DNA from: Pseudozobellia sp. WGM2
Lineage (GTDB): Bacteria > Bacteroidota > Bacteroidia > Flavobacteriales > Flavobacteriaceae
DNA length: 64,000 nucleotides
Direction: 5' to 3'
NCBI RefSeq assembly: GCF_017810075.1
Contig: NZ_JADNYK010000012.1
Coordinates: 17,411-81,410 of the forward strand
Shown: piece after piece, positions 26,542 to 35,675 of the stretch
Layout: every line of letters begins with the position of its first letter
How positions within the stretch are numbered: the stretch's first letter is position 1
Program-made: the position numbers and the translations under genes
Notes under the pieces: generated by a model
Seen by the model: the letters and a program-made list of their open reading frames with translations, nothing else
What the model was told of the DNA's origin: nothing
The model's database searches: none

Positions 26542-28044
26542 ATGCATACCAAGAAATCGCTTCAGACCATACTTTTTTGTTGTATGGCCGTATTTGTCAA
26601 TGCACAAAATATCTCAGGTATTTTTAATAACACCGGTGATGTGGGTGCCGTTAAACATAAGGGATCAACTACCTATGATAGTGAATCGCGAACCTATGAA
26701 CTTTCAGGTTCTGGAGCCAACATCTGGTTTGACAAAGATGAATTTCACTACGCTTATAAAAAACTTAACGGAGATTTCATTCTACGAACCCGGGCGAAAT
26801 TCATCGGTCATGGTGTAGACCCTCATCGAAAATTGGGTTGGATGGTGCGTACCGGTCTTGATACTGGTTCTGCAATGGTCTGTGCAACCGTACATGGTGA
26901 TGGTCTCACCTCCATTCAGTTTCGCAAAGAAAATGGTAAACAAGTGGAAGAGGTCACTTCGCCCGTTAAAATGCCCGATATTATTCAGTTGGAAAGAAGA
27001 GAAAGTTCCTTTCTATTAAGTGTTGCTAAATATGGTGACCCATTTTGGACGGTCGAAATTCCGCACTTTGAATTTCCCGAAGAGGTGTATTCGGGTCTTT
27101 TCGTTTGCTCACATAATGCAGATGTAGTCGAGAAAGCCAACTTTGAAAATGTACGTATTGTTCTACCGGCACCTACTGACCTTATTCCCTATCAAGATTA
27201 TCTCGGAAGCCATTTAGAACGGATGGACGTTGCCACGGGTACACGAAAAATACTTCACACGGTTACCAATTCCATTCAAGCTCCGAATTGGACTCCAGAT
27301 AACAAAACCCTAATTTACAATAGTGAAGGGCTCATCTTCAACTATGATTTAGCGAACGGAAAAGTAGTCCAACTGAATACCGATTTCGTTCAAAGCAACA
27401 ATAATGACCATGTACTTTCTTTTGACGGAAAAATGCTCGGCATCAGTAGTGCCAGCGGAGAAGAAGAATATGGGTCTTTAATTTATACCTTGCCTGTAGA
27501 TGGGGGAAAGCCAAAAAGAATAACCCCTACAGGCCCAAGTTATTTGCACGGCTGGTCACCTGACGGGAAGTGGCTCACTTTTACGGGAGGAAGAAATAGC
27601 GTTTACGATATTTACAAAATTGCTTCCGACGGTGGTAGCGAAGAAATAAAATTGACCAATGAATCTACGTTAGATGACGGTTCGGAATACAGCCCTGATG
27701 GCAAATACATTTATTTTAACTCAGCCAGAACCGGTTCTATGGAACTTTGGCGGATGAAACCCGATGGTAGCGAACAAGAGCAGCTGACCGACGACCACCT
27801 TCAAAATTGGTTCCCACATATTTCGCCCGATGGCAAATCGATTGTTTTTCTATCCTACTTACCAGAAGTAGATGCAAGTGCCCACCCCTTTTACAAACAA
27901 GTTTATTTAAGAACAATGCCAGTTGATGGTGGGCGTATAAAAGTAATTGCCTATCTGTACGGAGGTCAAGGAACCATTAATGTACCCAGCTGGTCACCAG
28001 ACGGTAAACACATTGCATTTGTAAGTAATACTAAAGTTGAATAG
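26542..28044 (+). CDS. Secreted TolB-like WD40/PD40 propeller protein
   Basis: A 500-residue exported protein with a signal peptide ending FVNAQ. Residues about 23-205 form a concanavalin-like beta-sandwich (LNGDFILRTRAKFIGHG, LGWMVRTGLDTGSAMV), the kind of domain that binds carbohydrate. Residues about 215-500 form a TolB-type propeller with PD40 motifs (APNWTPDNKTLIYNS, LHGWSPDGKWLTFTGG, YSPDGKYIYFNSARTG, HISPDGKSIVFLSY, SWSPDGKHIAFVSN). It precedes a secreted esterase by 4 bases and probably works with it on an extracellular substrate. It is not the Tol-Pal TolB itself. Confidence 0.87.
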   Translation: MHTKKSLQTILFCCMAVFVNAQNISGIFNNTGDVGAVKHKGSTTYDSESRTYELSGSGANIWFDKDEFHYAYKKLNGDFILRTRAKFIGHGVDPHRKLGWMVRTGLDTGSAMVCATVHGDGLTSIQFRKENGKQVEEVTSPVKMPDIIQLERRESSFLLSVAKYGDPFWTVEIPHFEFPEEVYSGLFVCSHNADVVEKANFENVRIVLPAPTDLIPYQDYLGSHLERMDVATGTRKILHTVTNSIQAPNWTPDNKTLIYNSEGLIFNYDLANGKVVQLNTDFVQSNNNDHVLSFDGKMLGISSASGEEEYGSLIYTLPVDGGKPKRITPTGPSYLHGWSPDGKWLTFTGGRNSVYDIYKIASDGGSEEIKLTNESTLDDGSEYSPDGKYIYFNSARTGSMELWRMKPDGSEQEQLTDDHLQNWFPHISPDGKSIVFLSYLPEVDASAHPFYKQVYLRTMPVDGGRIKVIAYLYGGQGTINVPSWSPDGKHIAFVSNTKVE

Positions 28045-28048
28045 CCTT

Positions 28049-29215
28049 ATGAAAATCAAGTTTACTATAGCGCTAACCTTTCTTTTTCTCTTTACGGGAA
28101 GTTTTTATGCCCAAGAAAATATGCTTTGTATGGGTCGCTATTGGACCGAGGATGAAGGCAACCTGATGCTTAAAAAGTTTGCTTCTGAATGGAACGACCT
28201 TACCACTTGGGAAACTCGTGCCGCCCAAATAAAATCAGGTATCATCGAGGGGCTACAGTTAGATAAAATGCCAAAAGTAGAAGGAAACCTTAATACAATT
28301 ATAAATAACAAAAGGGAAATGGACGGGTATACCGTAGAGAATATTGCAATTGAAAGTTTTCCGGGTTTCTATGTAACAGGTAATCTTTATCGGCCAATTT
28401 CAGATAAGAGCACATTTGCCGGCATACTCTCTCCGCATGGTCACTTTCCCGATAAACGATTTACGCACTATATTCAAAAAAGGGCGGCGGTACTGGCCCG
28501 AATGGGGGCCATTGTTTTTGCCTACGACATGGTCGGTTATGGAGAAAGCAAACAGGTAGAGCACAAAATGCCAATAGCTCTTTTACTACAAACGTATAAC
28601 AGCCAAAGGGTTTTGGATTATTTGCTATCAAGACCCGATATCGATGCCGATAGAATTGGCATGACCGGTGGTTCTGGCGGTGGCACCCAAACCTTTGTAC
28701 TTACCGCCATCGATGACCGCATTAAAGCTTCTGCCCCGGTCGTTCAGGTTTCGGCGCATTTCTTTGGAGGATGTGTTTGTGAAAGCGGAATGCCCATCCA
28801 TAAAAGTAAAAACCATCAGACCAGTAATGTTGAAATAGCCGCCCTTTGCGCACCACGCCCAATGTTACTGGTTTCCGATGGTGCAGATTGGACTCGTAAT
28901 ACCCCTCGAGTCGAATACCCATACATTCAAAAAGTATACGCTTTGTACGACGCGGAGCATAAGGTGGAAAATGTTCATCTTCCGACCGAGAAACATGATT
29001 ATGGCTACTCTAAGCGAACGGCAGCATATAACTTCTTTGGTCACCACCTGAATTTAAGTATGGGAAACATACCTTACGCTGAAGGATACCAAGAAGATTT
29101 CGTCACCATATTACCTGCCGAAGAACTCAAGGTTTTCACTTCAAAAAACCCTATGCCCGATACGGCATTAAATGGTAACGACGCCGTTATGGATTATTTG
29201 AAAATTCAACCTTAG
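28049..29215 (+). CDS. Secreted alpha/beta hydrolase, acetylxylan-esterase-like
   Basis: A 388-residue exported alpha/beta hydrolase. The start is placed at ATG 28049 (MKIKFT), just past the stop of the propeller gene, giving a signal peptide ending SFYAQ. Catalytic elements are the nucleophile elbow GGSGGG, the Asp region in PMLLVSDGADW, and His in EKHDYGYSKR. The layout (PHGHFPDKR, GYGES, RVLDYLLSRPDIDADRIGMTG) resembles dienelactone-hydrolase-like or acetylxylan-type esterases. Substrate is unknown; a sugar ester is likely from the partner protein. Confidence 0.87.
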   Translation: MKIKFTIALTFLFLFTGSFYAQENMLCMGRYWTEDEGNLMLKKFASEWNDLTTWETRAAQIKSGIIEGLQLDKMPKVEGNLNTIINNKREMDGYTVENIAIESFPGFYVTGNLYRPISDKSTFAGILSPHGHFPDKRFTHYIQKRAAVLARMGAIVFAYDMVGYGESKQVEHKMPIALLLQTYNSQRVLDYLLSRPDIDADRIGMTGGSGGGTQTFVLTAIDDRIKASAPVVQVSAHFFGGCVCESGMPIHKSKNHQTSNVEIAALCAPRPMLLVSDGADWTRNTPRVEYPYIQKVYALYDAEHKVENVHLPTEKHDYGYSKRTAAYNFFGHHLNLSMGNIPYAEGYQEDFVTILPAEELKVFTSKNPMPDTALNGNDAVMDYLKIQP

Positions 29216-29224
29216 CAACAGCTT

Positions 29225-30505
29225 TTACAAATCTAGTTTCTTTAGTGCATCAATGGTAACGTCTAAATCGGAATAGCTTATTGCATCATTCAAGAAATAG
29301 CTTTCGAAAGCACTTGGTGGCAAGTAAATGCCTTGCTCAAGCATACCATGAAAATACTTCTTGAAAGTGTCGTTGTTTCCTTTTGCCGAAGTTTCAAAAT
29401 CTACTACTGGATCTTCGGTAAAATGCACTGAAATCATGCTGCCGAATCGGTTGATTTGGTAAGGCAACCCTTTTTCTTTTAGTACCGTATCAAAGCCTTC
29501 GTGCAGATAAGCTGTTTTTTTATCAAGGCTTTCGAATACTTCAGGGGTACCGTTGAGTTCTGTCAACATGGCCAGCCCGGCGGCCATGGCCAATGGGTTT
29601 CCGCTTAAAGTACCGGCTTGATAAACGGGGCCTTCAGGTGCCAAGTGCGACATGATATCGGCTCGGGCAGCGAAAGCACCAACGGGTAATCCGCCCCCAA
29701 TTACTTTACCAAAACAAAGAATATCGGCATCGACCCCTAACGCTTCTTGTGCACCGCCCTTCCCTAATCGGAAACCAGTCATCACCTCATCAAAAATCAA
29801 TAGAATTCCCTCTTCGGTACAAATCTGACGAAGTCCGTTTATAAACTCATCCTTAGGAATTATACAACCCATATTGCCCGCTACAGGTTCAATTATAATT
29901 GCAGCGATCTCACCATCATTGGCTCTGACCAACTCACGAACACTCTGCAAATCATTATACTTGGCCAACAAAGTATCTTTTGCCGTACCTTGAGTAACCC
30001 CTGGGCTGTTCGGGCTGCCAAAAGTGACGGCTCCACTACCCGCCTGAATCAAGAACGAATCAGAATGGCCGTGATAGCAACCTGCAAACTTGATGATTTT
30101 ATCTTTACCGGTATAACCTCGAGCCAAACGAATAGCACTCATACAGGCCTCCGTACCACTATTCACGAAACGAATCTTATCGATATTCGGTACCATAGAC
30201 ACTGCCAGTTTCGCTAATTCGGTTTCTATTTCCGTAGGCATCCCGAAAGAAGTTCCCTTTTTAGCCTTTTCGATTACCGCATTTATGACGGGTTCGTAGG
30301 CATGACCCAAAATCAGTGGACCCCAAGAAGCGATATAATCGATTAAACGGTTACCATCTTCATCATAGAGGTATGCTCCTTTTGCTTCCTTTACAAAAAT
30401 TGGATCACCACCAACAGCCTTAAATGCACGTACGGGTGAATTTACACCACCAGGAATATATTTTTGGGCCTCTGCAAAAAGGGCACTACTTCTCTTATAA
30501 ATCAT
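29225..30505 (-). CDS. hemL: Glutamate-1-semialdehyde 2,1-aminomutase
   Basis: A 426-residue PLP enzyme that converts glutamate-1-semialdehyde to 5-aminolevulinate, the C5 route to heme. Class III aminotransferase features are complete: the PLP lysine Lys267 in [15 protein letters not shown], the [10 protein letters not shown] and [12 protein letters not shown] blocks, and the HemL-type N-terminus ([16 protein letters not shown]). Full family length. It lies at the end of a minus-strand run and converges with the esterase gene, 9 bases between stops. Heme supply fits with the cytochrome c proteins elsewhere in the window but no direct link is implied. Confidence 0.97.
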   Translation of the reverse strand: MIYKRSSALFAEAQKYIPGGVNSPVRAFKAVGGDPIFVKEAKGAYLYDEDGNRLIDYIASWGPLILGHAYEPVINAVIEKAKKGTSFGMPTEIETELAKLAVSMVPNIDKIRFVNSGTEACMSAIRLARGYTGKDKIIKFAGCYHGHSDSFLIQAGSGAVTFGSPNSPGVTQGTAKDTLLAKYNDLQSVRELVRANDGEIAAIIIEPVAGNMGCIIPKDEFINGLRQICTEEGILLIFDEVMTGFRLGKGGAQEALGVDADILCFGKVIGGGLPVGAFAARADIMSHLAPEGPVYQAGTLSGNPLAMAAGLAMLTELNGTPEVFESLDKKTAYLHEGFDTVLKEKGLPYQINRFGSMISVHFTEDPVVDFETSAKGNNDTFKKYFHGMLEQGIYLPPSAFESYFLNDAISYSDLDVTIDALKKLDL

Positions 30506-30552
30506 AGATAAAATTTTGTTTGTTAGTTAACTAAAAGTGATCACTGGGCCGG

Positions 30553-31410
30553 TCACTTGTTATAGTTCTCAGTTTTAACGGTAAGTTTTTGACCAACGGA
30601 AATATTGGTGTCGTACATATAGTTCCACCGCATCAGTTCATCAACGGAAACAGCATATTTCTTGGAAAGCGAATATAGAGTATCACCTTGTTGTACAATG
30701 TGAAAGTCAGGTGCTGCTTTTACTACAACTGATTCATGGCTTTGTTTGCCATAGCCTTCACCGAGCACAGCCTTATCATACCGATATAGTTCATGGCGTT
30801 CTATCAATGCTATCAATTTTTGGGGATAGCGCTTATCGGTCGCGTAACCGGCCTGCCTGAGGCCTTTTGCCCATCGTTTATAATCATCTGAGGGGTAATC
30901 GAACAAAAATGCATATCGAGAGCGGTTTTTCAAGAAAATGCTATGGTCACGATAAGAATACATCGGATGATTGTATTTACGAAAACATTCCCCTTTTTCA
31001 TCATCATCATGAAAATCGTAATCGCCTTGCCAACCGGTATGGCATTTAATGCCAAAATGGTTATTGGTCTTTAATGCAAGCGCTCCTTTACCAATACCAC
31101 TTTCTAAAAGCCCTTGTGCCAACGTGATACTAGCAGGAATACCGTAAGCTTTCATTTCCATTTGGGCAATTTCAGAAAACGTACGAACATACTCTTCTGG
31201 GGAAGAAATATCAAATCGTATAAATTCTCCCGTATCCTCGGGCATAATGTAAAGTCCGTCATCTACCTTCCTTACCTCCTCTTTGGTCTCAACGACCATA
31301 GGTTTGGGTCGTTCACGTTCTCTGTTCTGAGAAACCGTGCGTTTTGTTTTACATCCTATAAAAAAAATGCCCAGAACGGACAATAGTAGAAGTCTACGTG
31401 CTACACGCAT
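30553..31410 (-). CDS. Glucosaminidase-LysM lipoprotein (peptidoglycan hydrolase)
   Basis: A 285-residue lipoprotein with lipobox IGC (about residue 20). Residues about 75-215 form a glucosaminidase domain (QMEMKAYGIPASITLAQGLLESGIGKG, NNHFGIKC, SYRDHSIFL, GLRQAGYATDKRYPQKL) that cleaves the glycan chain of peptidoglycan, with Glu in LLESG as the likely acid. Residues about 238-281 are one LysM peptidoglycan-binding domain (HIVQQGDTLYSLSKKYAVSVDELMRWN). It overlaps the upstream PLP-enzyme gene by 10 bases. Confidence 0.93.
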   Translation of the reverse strand: MRVARRLLLLSVLGIFFIGCKTKRTVSQNRERERPKPMVVETKEEVRKVDDGLYIMPEDTGEFIRFDISSPEEYVRTFSEIAQMEMKAYGIPASITLAQGLLESGIGKGALALKTNNHFGIKCHTGWQGDYDFHDDDEKGECFRKYNHPMYSYRDHSIFLKNRSRYAFLFDYPSDDYKRWAKGLRQAGYATDKRYPQKLIALIERHELYRYDKAVLGEGYGKQSHESVVVKAAPDFHIVQQGDTLYSLSKKYAVSVDELMRWNYMYDTNISVGQKLTVKTENYNK

Positions 31411-32306
31411 ATCAATGGAAGATTTTTCTTTTTCAAGTTCTCGTTCATTCCCTTTACACCCTGTAAACCGCCTGTGTGAATGGCTAAAATTTTAGAGCCA
31501 GGAGGGAAATAGTCCAGTTTAATCAAATCTAATATACCAAACATCATTTTGCCAGTATATATAGGATCTAAAGGAATTGAGGTTGCCTTTTTAAACTCAT
31601 TAATAAAATTGATTAACTGAGTAGTCACCTTGGCATAACCACCAAAATGGTAATCTGAACACAGACTCCAGTTTTCCTTTGTGGCAAATTTACAAATATC
31701 TTCTTTTAAAAAATCTCCTTTAAGTGCAGGAAATCCCAAAACCTTTTGAGTATCAACAGCTGAATTACTGATTCCGGCAATAGTACCTCCAGTTCCGACA
31801 GCACAGGCGACATAATCAAAGTTTTTATCTTCAACGTTCAATATTTCTTCACATCCTTTAACGGCAAGTGAATTAGTACCACCTTCGGGAAGCAAGTAAA
31901 ATTCACCCAACTCTGATTTTAGACCATCGATAAATGAAACATCGTTTTTCTTTCGATAAGCCTCTCTGGTAACAAACTTAAATTGCATGCCCTGTTCATG
32001 GGCCAGTTCTAATGTTTGATTTTCATGCCAATTTTCCAACAATTCTTCCCCGCGAATAACACCAATAGTCTTCAAGTTATGAAACTTGCCCGCATAGGCC
32101 GTGGCAGCAATATGATTCGAAAAGGCTCCACCGAACGTTAATAAAGTTTCGTGGCCTTTCGCCTTGGCCGCCTCTAAATTGTATTTGAGTTTTCTAAACT
32201 TATTACCAGAAATCTGTGGATGTAGCAAGTCTTCTCGACGTAGAAACAAAGAGACCTTTTTTTTCTCAGCAATAGAAAGTGGTATTTTATCGGTAATGGC
32301 TTTCAA
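31401..32306 (-). CDS. ACC deaminase/D-cysteine desulfhydrase-family PLP enzyme
   Basis: A 301-residue fold-type II PLP enzyme related to 1-aminocyclopropane-1-carboxylate deaminase and D-cysteine desulfhydrase. The PLP lysine lies in ISGNKFRKLKYNL. Other blocks are TFGGAFSNHIAATAYAG, LLPEGGTNSLAVKGCEEIL and VGTGGTIAGI. The family members cannot be told apart safely from sequence reading; D-cysteine desulfhydrase is the commoner bacterial activity. Starts directly after the stop of the upstream small gene and overlaps the LysM gene by 10 bases, forming an operon. Confidence 0.88.
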   Translation of the reverse strand: MKAITDKIPLSIAEKKKVSLFLRREDLLHPQISGNKFRKLKYNLEAAKAKGHETLLTFGGAFSNHIAATAYAGKFHNLKTIGVIRGEELLENWHENQTLELAHEQGMQFKFVTREAYRKKNDVSFIDGLKSELGEFYLLPEGGTNSLAVKGCEEILNVEDKNFDYVACAVGTGGTIAGISNSAVDTQKVLGFPALKGDFLKEDICKFATKENWSLCSDYHFGGYAKVTTQLINFINEFKKATSIPLDPIYTGKMMFGILDLIKLDYFPPGSKILAIHTGGLQGVKGMNENLKKKNLPLICV

Positions 32307-32648
32307 CTAGGCATATTCTGTGCCCCAAAGATATTTAATAAAGGCCAAAGGTCTACGCTGTGTAGTATAATCAAGGTTCTTTTCATTCTCATACGCCTCT
32401 CGCTCAAAACTTATGTTCTGATAGGCTTTGTAGCTATCGAAATATAAAACCGTACGTACGAGCCACTCGGCGATATAAAAAATATAGAAGAAAACAATCA
32501 ACAGTTCTTGCTGCTGTTTAAGGTGTATACGCTCATGATTGATTAAAACAATGTCTTCTTTCAATCTATCGTGCTTTAGAAAGATAAAGGGCCATAGGGA
32601 AAGCCCTACATAGTTCTTATAAAAAAAATGTTTAAAAACTAAGATCAT
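32307..32648 (-). CDS. Small membrane protein with HERIH motif, unknown
   Basis: A 113-residue protein with an aromatic N-terminus, a HERIHLKQQQEL stretch, one strong hydrophobic segment (LIVFFYIFYIAEWLVRTVLYF) and a conserved-looking EREAYENE block. HExxH followed by a membrane span and a downstream Glu recalls the core of M56/BlaR1-type membrane peptidases, but most of such a protein is missing. It is the first gene of the minus-strand operon leading to hemL. Function unknown. Confidence 0.7.
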   Translation of the reverse strand: MILVFKHFFYKNYVGLSLWPFIFLKHDRLKEDIVLINHERIHLKQQQELLIVFFYIFYIAEWLVRTVLYFDSYKAYQNISFEREAYENEKNLDYTTQRRPLAFIKYLWGTEYA

Positions 32649-32673
32649 AATCTAAGGTTTAAACGGAGGTAAA

Positions 32674-32681
32674 CAAATTTA
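32674..32681 (-). promoter_or_regulatory. Possible -7 element of the HERIH/ACC-deaminase operon
   Basis: On the minus strand TAAATTTG matches TAnnTTTG exactly, 26 bases before the start codon. No TTTG is found at the usual distance upstream. Confidence 0.35.
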
Positions 32682-32808
32682 ATTGTTAATACACCGCCAT
32701 GCCTCTTAACTCAAATTTGTTGCCAACAATTGCATTTACTCGTTAAAAACACCATAAACAACTATAAAATGTATGTTTTTTACAACTAACTTTGGCTGTT
32801 ATTAACAA

Positions 32809-32825
32809 TTTGAAGTAACTTCAAA
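32809..32825. repeat. 17-base perfect palindrome in divergent intergenic region
   Basis: TTTGAAGT-A-ACTTCAAA lies midway between two divergent genes and could be a regulator site. A smaller palindrome TGTTA-T-TAACA is just beside it. Confidence 0.4.
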
Positions 32826-32928
32826 GGTAATTATGCAGCTAACCAAAAGCTGGGTTGTGGCCACAGAACCAATGAAATAACTTTTTATTTGATTATAATA
32901 ACAGTGCTATTGAAAAGAAAATCGAAGG

Positions 32929-33084
32929 ATGAAAAAAATCATTCCCTTAGAAGAGGGCGACTATTATTTTTCTGAACAAGGATACAAAGTTTTTACGGCA
33001 CAGTACTTGCTCAAAAGAGGCTATTGCTGTGAAAGCGGCTGCAGACACTGCCCCTATGGTTTCGACATCAAGAAAGGCATCTGA
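32929..33084 (+). CDS. DUF5522-type small Cys-rich protein
   Basis: A 51-residue protein. It matches the DUF5522 pattern: EGDYYFSEQGYKVFTAQYLLKRGYCCESGCRHCPYGF. Four Cys and a His in CCESGCRHCPY make a likely small metal site. No signal peptide; probably cytoplasmic. Its role is unknown. It precedes the DUF4136 lipoprotein by 71 bases on the same strand. Confidence 0.85.
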   Translation: MKKIIPLEEGDYYFSEQGYKVFTAQYLLKRGYCCESGCRHCPYGFDIKKGI

Positions 33085-33155
33085 TAAACCAAGGCCTTCG
33101 GCACGATATTTGAGACTATTTTAAACATACATTTCTTAACTCCAAATAAAAAAAT

Positions 33156-33725
33156 ATGAAAAAGATTAAAATTTTGGCGGTCCCGATGCTTATTCTACTC
33201 TTCCTAAGCTCTTGTTCGTCTGTACAAGTACTTTCCGATTACGATAAAGAAGCCGATTTCAACACCTATAATTCGTATGCTTTTTATAAAACAGGTATCG
33301 ATAAGGCGCAAATTTCAGATTTGGACAAAAAGCGAATTCTTCGCGCCATTGAATCTGAAATGGGCAAAAGAGGCTTTGTCAAATCTGAAAACCCCGATAT
33401 TCTCGTAAGCATATTCACTAAAGAAAAAGAACAGGTCGATATTTATAATAATTACTGGGGCGGAGGTTTCGGTTGGGGCTGGAGCCCATACTATTGGGGT
33501 GCCGGTTGGGGCCCAGGCTGGGGAGGCAACAATGTTTCTACCCGTACCGAAGGTTCATTGTACATAGACCTTATCGATGCCAATAGCAAAGAATTGGTAT
33601 GGCAAGGTAAAGGTGTTGGCAACCTTGGTAATATTAGCAATATCGAAAAGAAAGAAGCGCGTATAAAAGAATTTGTTTCTGAGATATTAATGCAATATCC
33701 ACCAAATACTATGGCTGCCCGATAA
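33156..33725 (+). CDS. DUF4136 lipoprotein with Gly/Trp-rich insert
   Basis: A 189-residue lipoprotein (lipobox SSC, about residue 20) of the DUF4136 family. Family features are DYDKEADFNTYNSYAFYK near the N-terminus, ILRAIESEMGKRGFVKSENPDILVSI in the middle and SLYIDLIDANSKELVWQGKG near the end. Between them lies a low-complexity Gly/Trp/Tyr-rich stretch (WGGGFGWGWSPYYWG). Envelope location; function unknown. A terminator follows. Confidence 0.9.
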   Translation: MKKIKILAVPMLILLFLSSCSSVQVLSDYDKEADFNTYNSYAFYKTGIDKAQISDLDKKRILRAIESEMGKRGFVKSENPDILVSIFTKEKEQVDIYNNYWGGGFGWGWSPYYWGAGWGPGWGGNNVSTRTEGSLYIDLIDANSKELVWQGKGVGNLGNISNIEKKEARIKEFVSEILMQYPPNTMAAR

Positions 33726-33746
33726 TTTTGCAGCCTTGAAAAACAT

Positions 33747-33781
33747 AAAGCCTTTCTTAATATAAAGAAGGGCTTTTTTTT
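33747..33781 (+). terminator. Terminator after the DUF4136 gene
   Basis: Twelve-base stem AAAGCCTTTCTT / AAGAAGGGCTTT with one G-T pair, 6-base loop and a T run. Confidence 0.9.
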
Positions 33782-33832
33782 GTAACATCAATAGTAAATT
33801 TCAGCCTAACTTACCGACTAAACCGCATTTTG

Positions 33833-33840
33833 TAACTTTG
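33833..33840 (+). promoter_or_regulatory. Candidate -7 element of the aromatic amino acid hydroxylase gene
   Basis: TAACTTTG matches TAnnTTTG exactly and lies 16 bases before the start codon, so the leader would be very short. Confidence 0.4.
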
Positions 33841-33856
33841 TAGAAAGACCCTTTTT

Positions 33857-35623
33857 ATGTCATACGAAAGTAATCCTGTTTTAGATAAATTGCCTAAACA
33901 TTTAAGGCAATACATTAAACCACAGAATTATGGCAACTACACGGCAATAAACCAAGCCGTGTGGCGCTACGTTATGCGAAAGAATGTGGACTACCTTAGT
34001 AAAGTAGCTCATAACTCTTATCTAGAGGGATTGAAAAAAACGGGCATCTCCATTGACCATATTCCGAATATGTATGGCATGAACCGTATTCTCAAAGAAA
34101 TCGGTTGGGCAGCCGTCGCTGTTGATGGGTTCATACCTCCTTCCGCTTTTATGGAGTTTCAAGCCTATAATGTTTTGGTCATTGCTTCGGATATTCGACA
34201 GCTTGAAAATATCGAATACACACCAGCACCGGATATTATTCATGAAGGTGCAGGGCACGCGCCTATAATTGCCAATCCGGAATACGCAGAATATTTAAGA
34301 AGGTTCGGAGAAATAGGATGCAAGGCCATTTCCAATGCCAAAGACTTTGAACTTTATGAAGCGGTAAGACATCTGTCTATCATCAAAGAAGCATCGGGAA
34401 CACCTCAAACGGAAATTGAAGAGGCAGAGAAACGAATTGAAGAATTACAGCAAAATATGGGCGAACCCAGTGAGATTGCCCTGATTCGTAATTTGCATTG
34501 GTGGACTGTTGAATACGGATTAATCGGCACTACTGATAAGCCGAAAATCTATGGTGCCGGACTTCTATCATCTATCGGAGAAAGTGCTTGGTGCATGACC
34601 GACAAGGTGAAAAAGGTACCTTACAGCATTGAAGCTGCCTATACTCCCTTCGATATTACCAAACCCCAACCTCAACTTTTTGTCACCCCCGATTTTGCAT
34701 TTTTAAGTCAGGTTTTAGAAGATTTCGCCAATACTATGGCATTAAGAACGGGAGGCCTGAGCGGCATCAAAAAACTAATTGAATCTAAAGAGCTGGGCAC
34801 TATTGAACTCAGTACCGGTTTGCAAATTTCAGGTAATTTTGAAAGCGTGATTGAACATGAGGGCAAACCCGTGTATTTTCAAACTAAGGGAAAAACAGCT
34901 TTAGCCTTTCATGAGAAAGAATTGGTTGGGCATAGTACCAACCGACACGCTAATGGCTTTGGCTCCCCTCTAGGAAAGCTCAAAGGCATCAACATTGCTA
35001 TCGAAGACATGAGCCCTAGAGATTTAAAGGCTTATAATATATTCGAAGGTCAAACAGTATCCTTAGAGTTTGTAGGCCATATTAAGATATCAGGTGAGAT
35101 TATTACTGGAACCCGTAATCTTCAAGGAGAAATTATTCTGGTTACCTTTAAAAATTGTGTGGTTACGCATAAAGAAAATATACTGTTCGAATCTAAAAAT
35201 GAAGAACTGTATAGTATGGCCGTGGGCCAAGAAATAGTATCGGCATTTCATGGCATAGCTGACCTTAACAGTTTTGACCTGGTCTCCCATTCGATTTCGG
35301 ACTCCTCCGAAAAAGCCGATAAAATGATAGAACAGTCTCTATTAGAACAATACTACGAGCAAATACGACATTTTAGGGAAGGCAAAAACACCACTATTTC
35401 TCGACATAAAGTGTTTGACGCGGTACGGGAACACTACCCAAAAGACTGGCTCTTATCGATAGAACTCTATGAATTGGCACGAATTAACGGAGATGATGGT
35501 TTTGCCAAAGATATAGCCGAGCATCTAGAAACCGTGAAATTAAACAGTCCAAAATTAGGTCACCTCATCGATGATGGCCTGAACTTAGCGAATGAAGTAT
35601 TTCAAGCTGAGCAAATAGAATGA
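33857..35623 (+). CDS. Aromatic amino acid hydroxylase (phenylalanine 4-monooxygenase-like), long form
   Basis: A 588-residue iron- and pterin-dependent hydroxylase, predicted to turn phenylalanine into tyrosine. The iron ligands are visible: His129 and His134 in PDIIHEGAGHAP and Glu219 in WWTVEYGLIG. The catalytic domain covers about residues 30-320. Ordinary bacterial enzymes are about 260-300 residues; this one carries about 270 extra C-terminal residues (from LRTGGLSGIKKL onward) with beta-rich and then helical parts. The extension is known in Bacteroidetes homologues but has no assigned role. The gene is a single unit followed after 52 bases by a CE15-like esterase gene. Confidence 0.9.
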   Translation: MSYESNPVLDKLPKHLRQYIKPQNYGNYTAINQAVWRYVMRKNVDYLSKVAHNSYLEGLKKTGISIDHIPNMYGMNRILKEIGWAAVAVDGFIPPSAFMEFQAYNVLVIASDIRQLENIEYTPAPDIIHEGAGHAPIIANPEYAEYLRRFGEIGCKAISNAKDFELYEAVRHLSIIKEASGTPQTEIEEAEKRIEELQQNMGEPSEIALIRNLHWWTVEYGLIGTTDKPKIYGAGLLSSIGESAWCMTDKVKKVPYSIEAAYTPFDITKPQPQLFVTPDFAFLSQVLEDFANTMALRTGGLSGIKKLIESKELGTIELSTGLQISGNFESVIEHEGKPVYFQTKGKTALAFHEKELVGHSTNRHANGFGSPLGKLKGINIAIEDMSPRDLKAYNIFEGQTVSLEFVGHIKISGEIITGTRNLQGEIILVTFKNCVVTHKENILFESKNEELYSMAVGQEIVSAFHGIADLNSFDLVSHSISDSSEKADKMIEQSLLEQYYEQIRHFREGKNTTISRHKVFDAVREHYPKDWLLSIELYELARINGDDGFAKDIAEHLETVKLNSPKLGHLIDDGLNLANEVFQAEQIE

Positions 35624-35675
35624 CCGAGAAGTATAGACCAGATTTAAAGGAAATCAAATTGCCAAACCGAACACC

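Noticed and set aside
26513..26818. 101-residue frame overlapping the start of the propeller gene
   Set aside because: Wrong frame; the ATG at 26542 opens a protein with a clear signal peptide and domains.
30523..30545. Small palindromes TTAGTTAACTAA and AGTGATCACT upstream of hemL
   Set aside because: Short, single-copy and in AT-rich DNA where such palindromes arise easily; not enough to call an operator.
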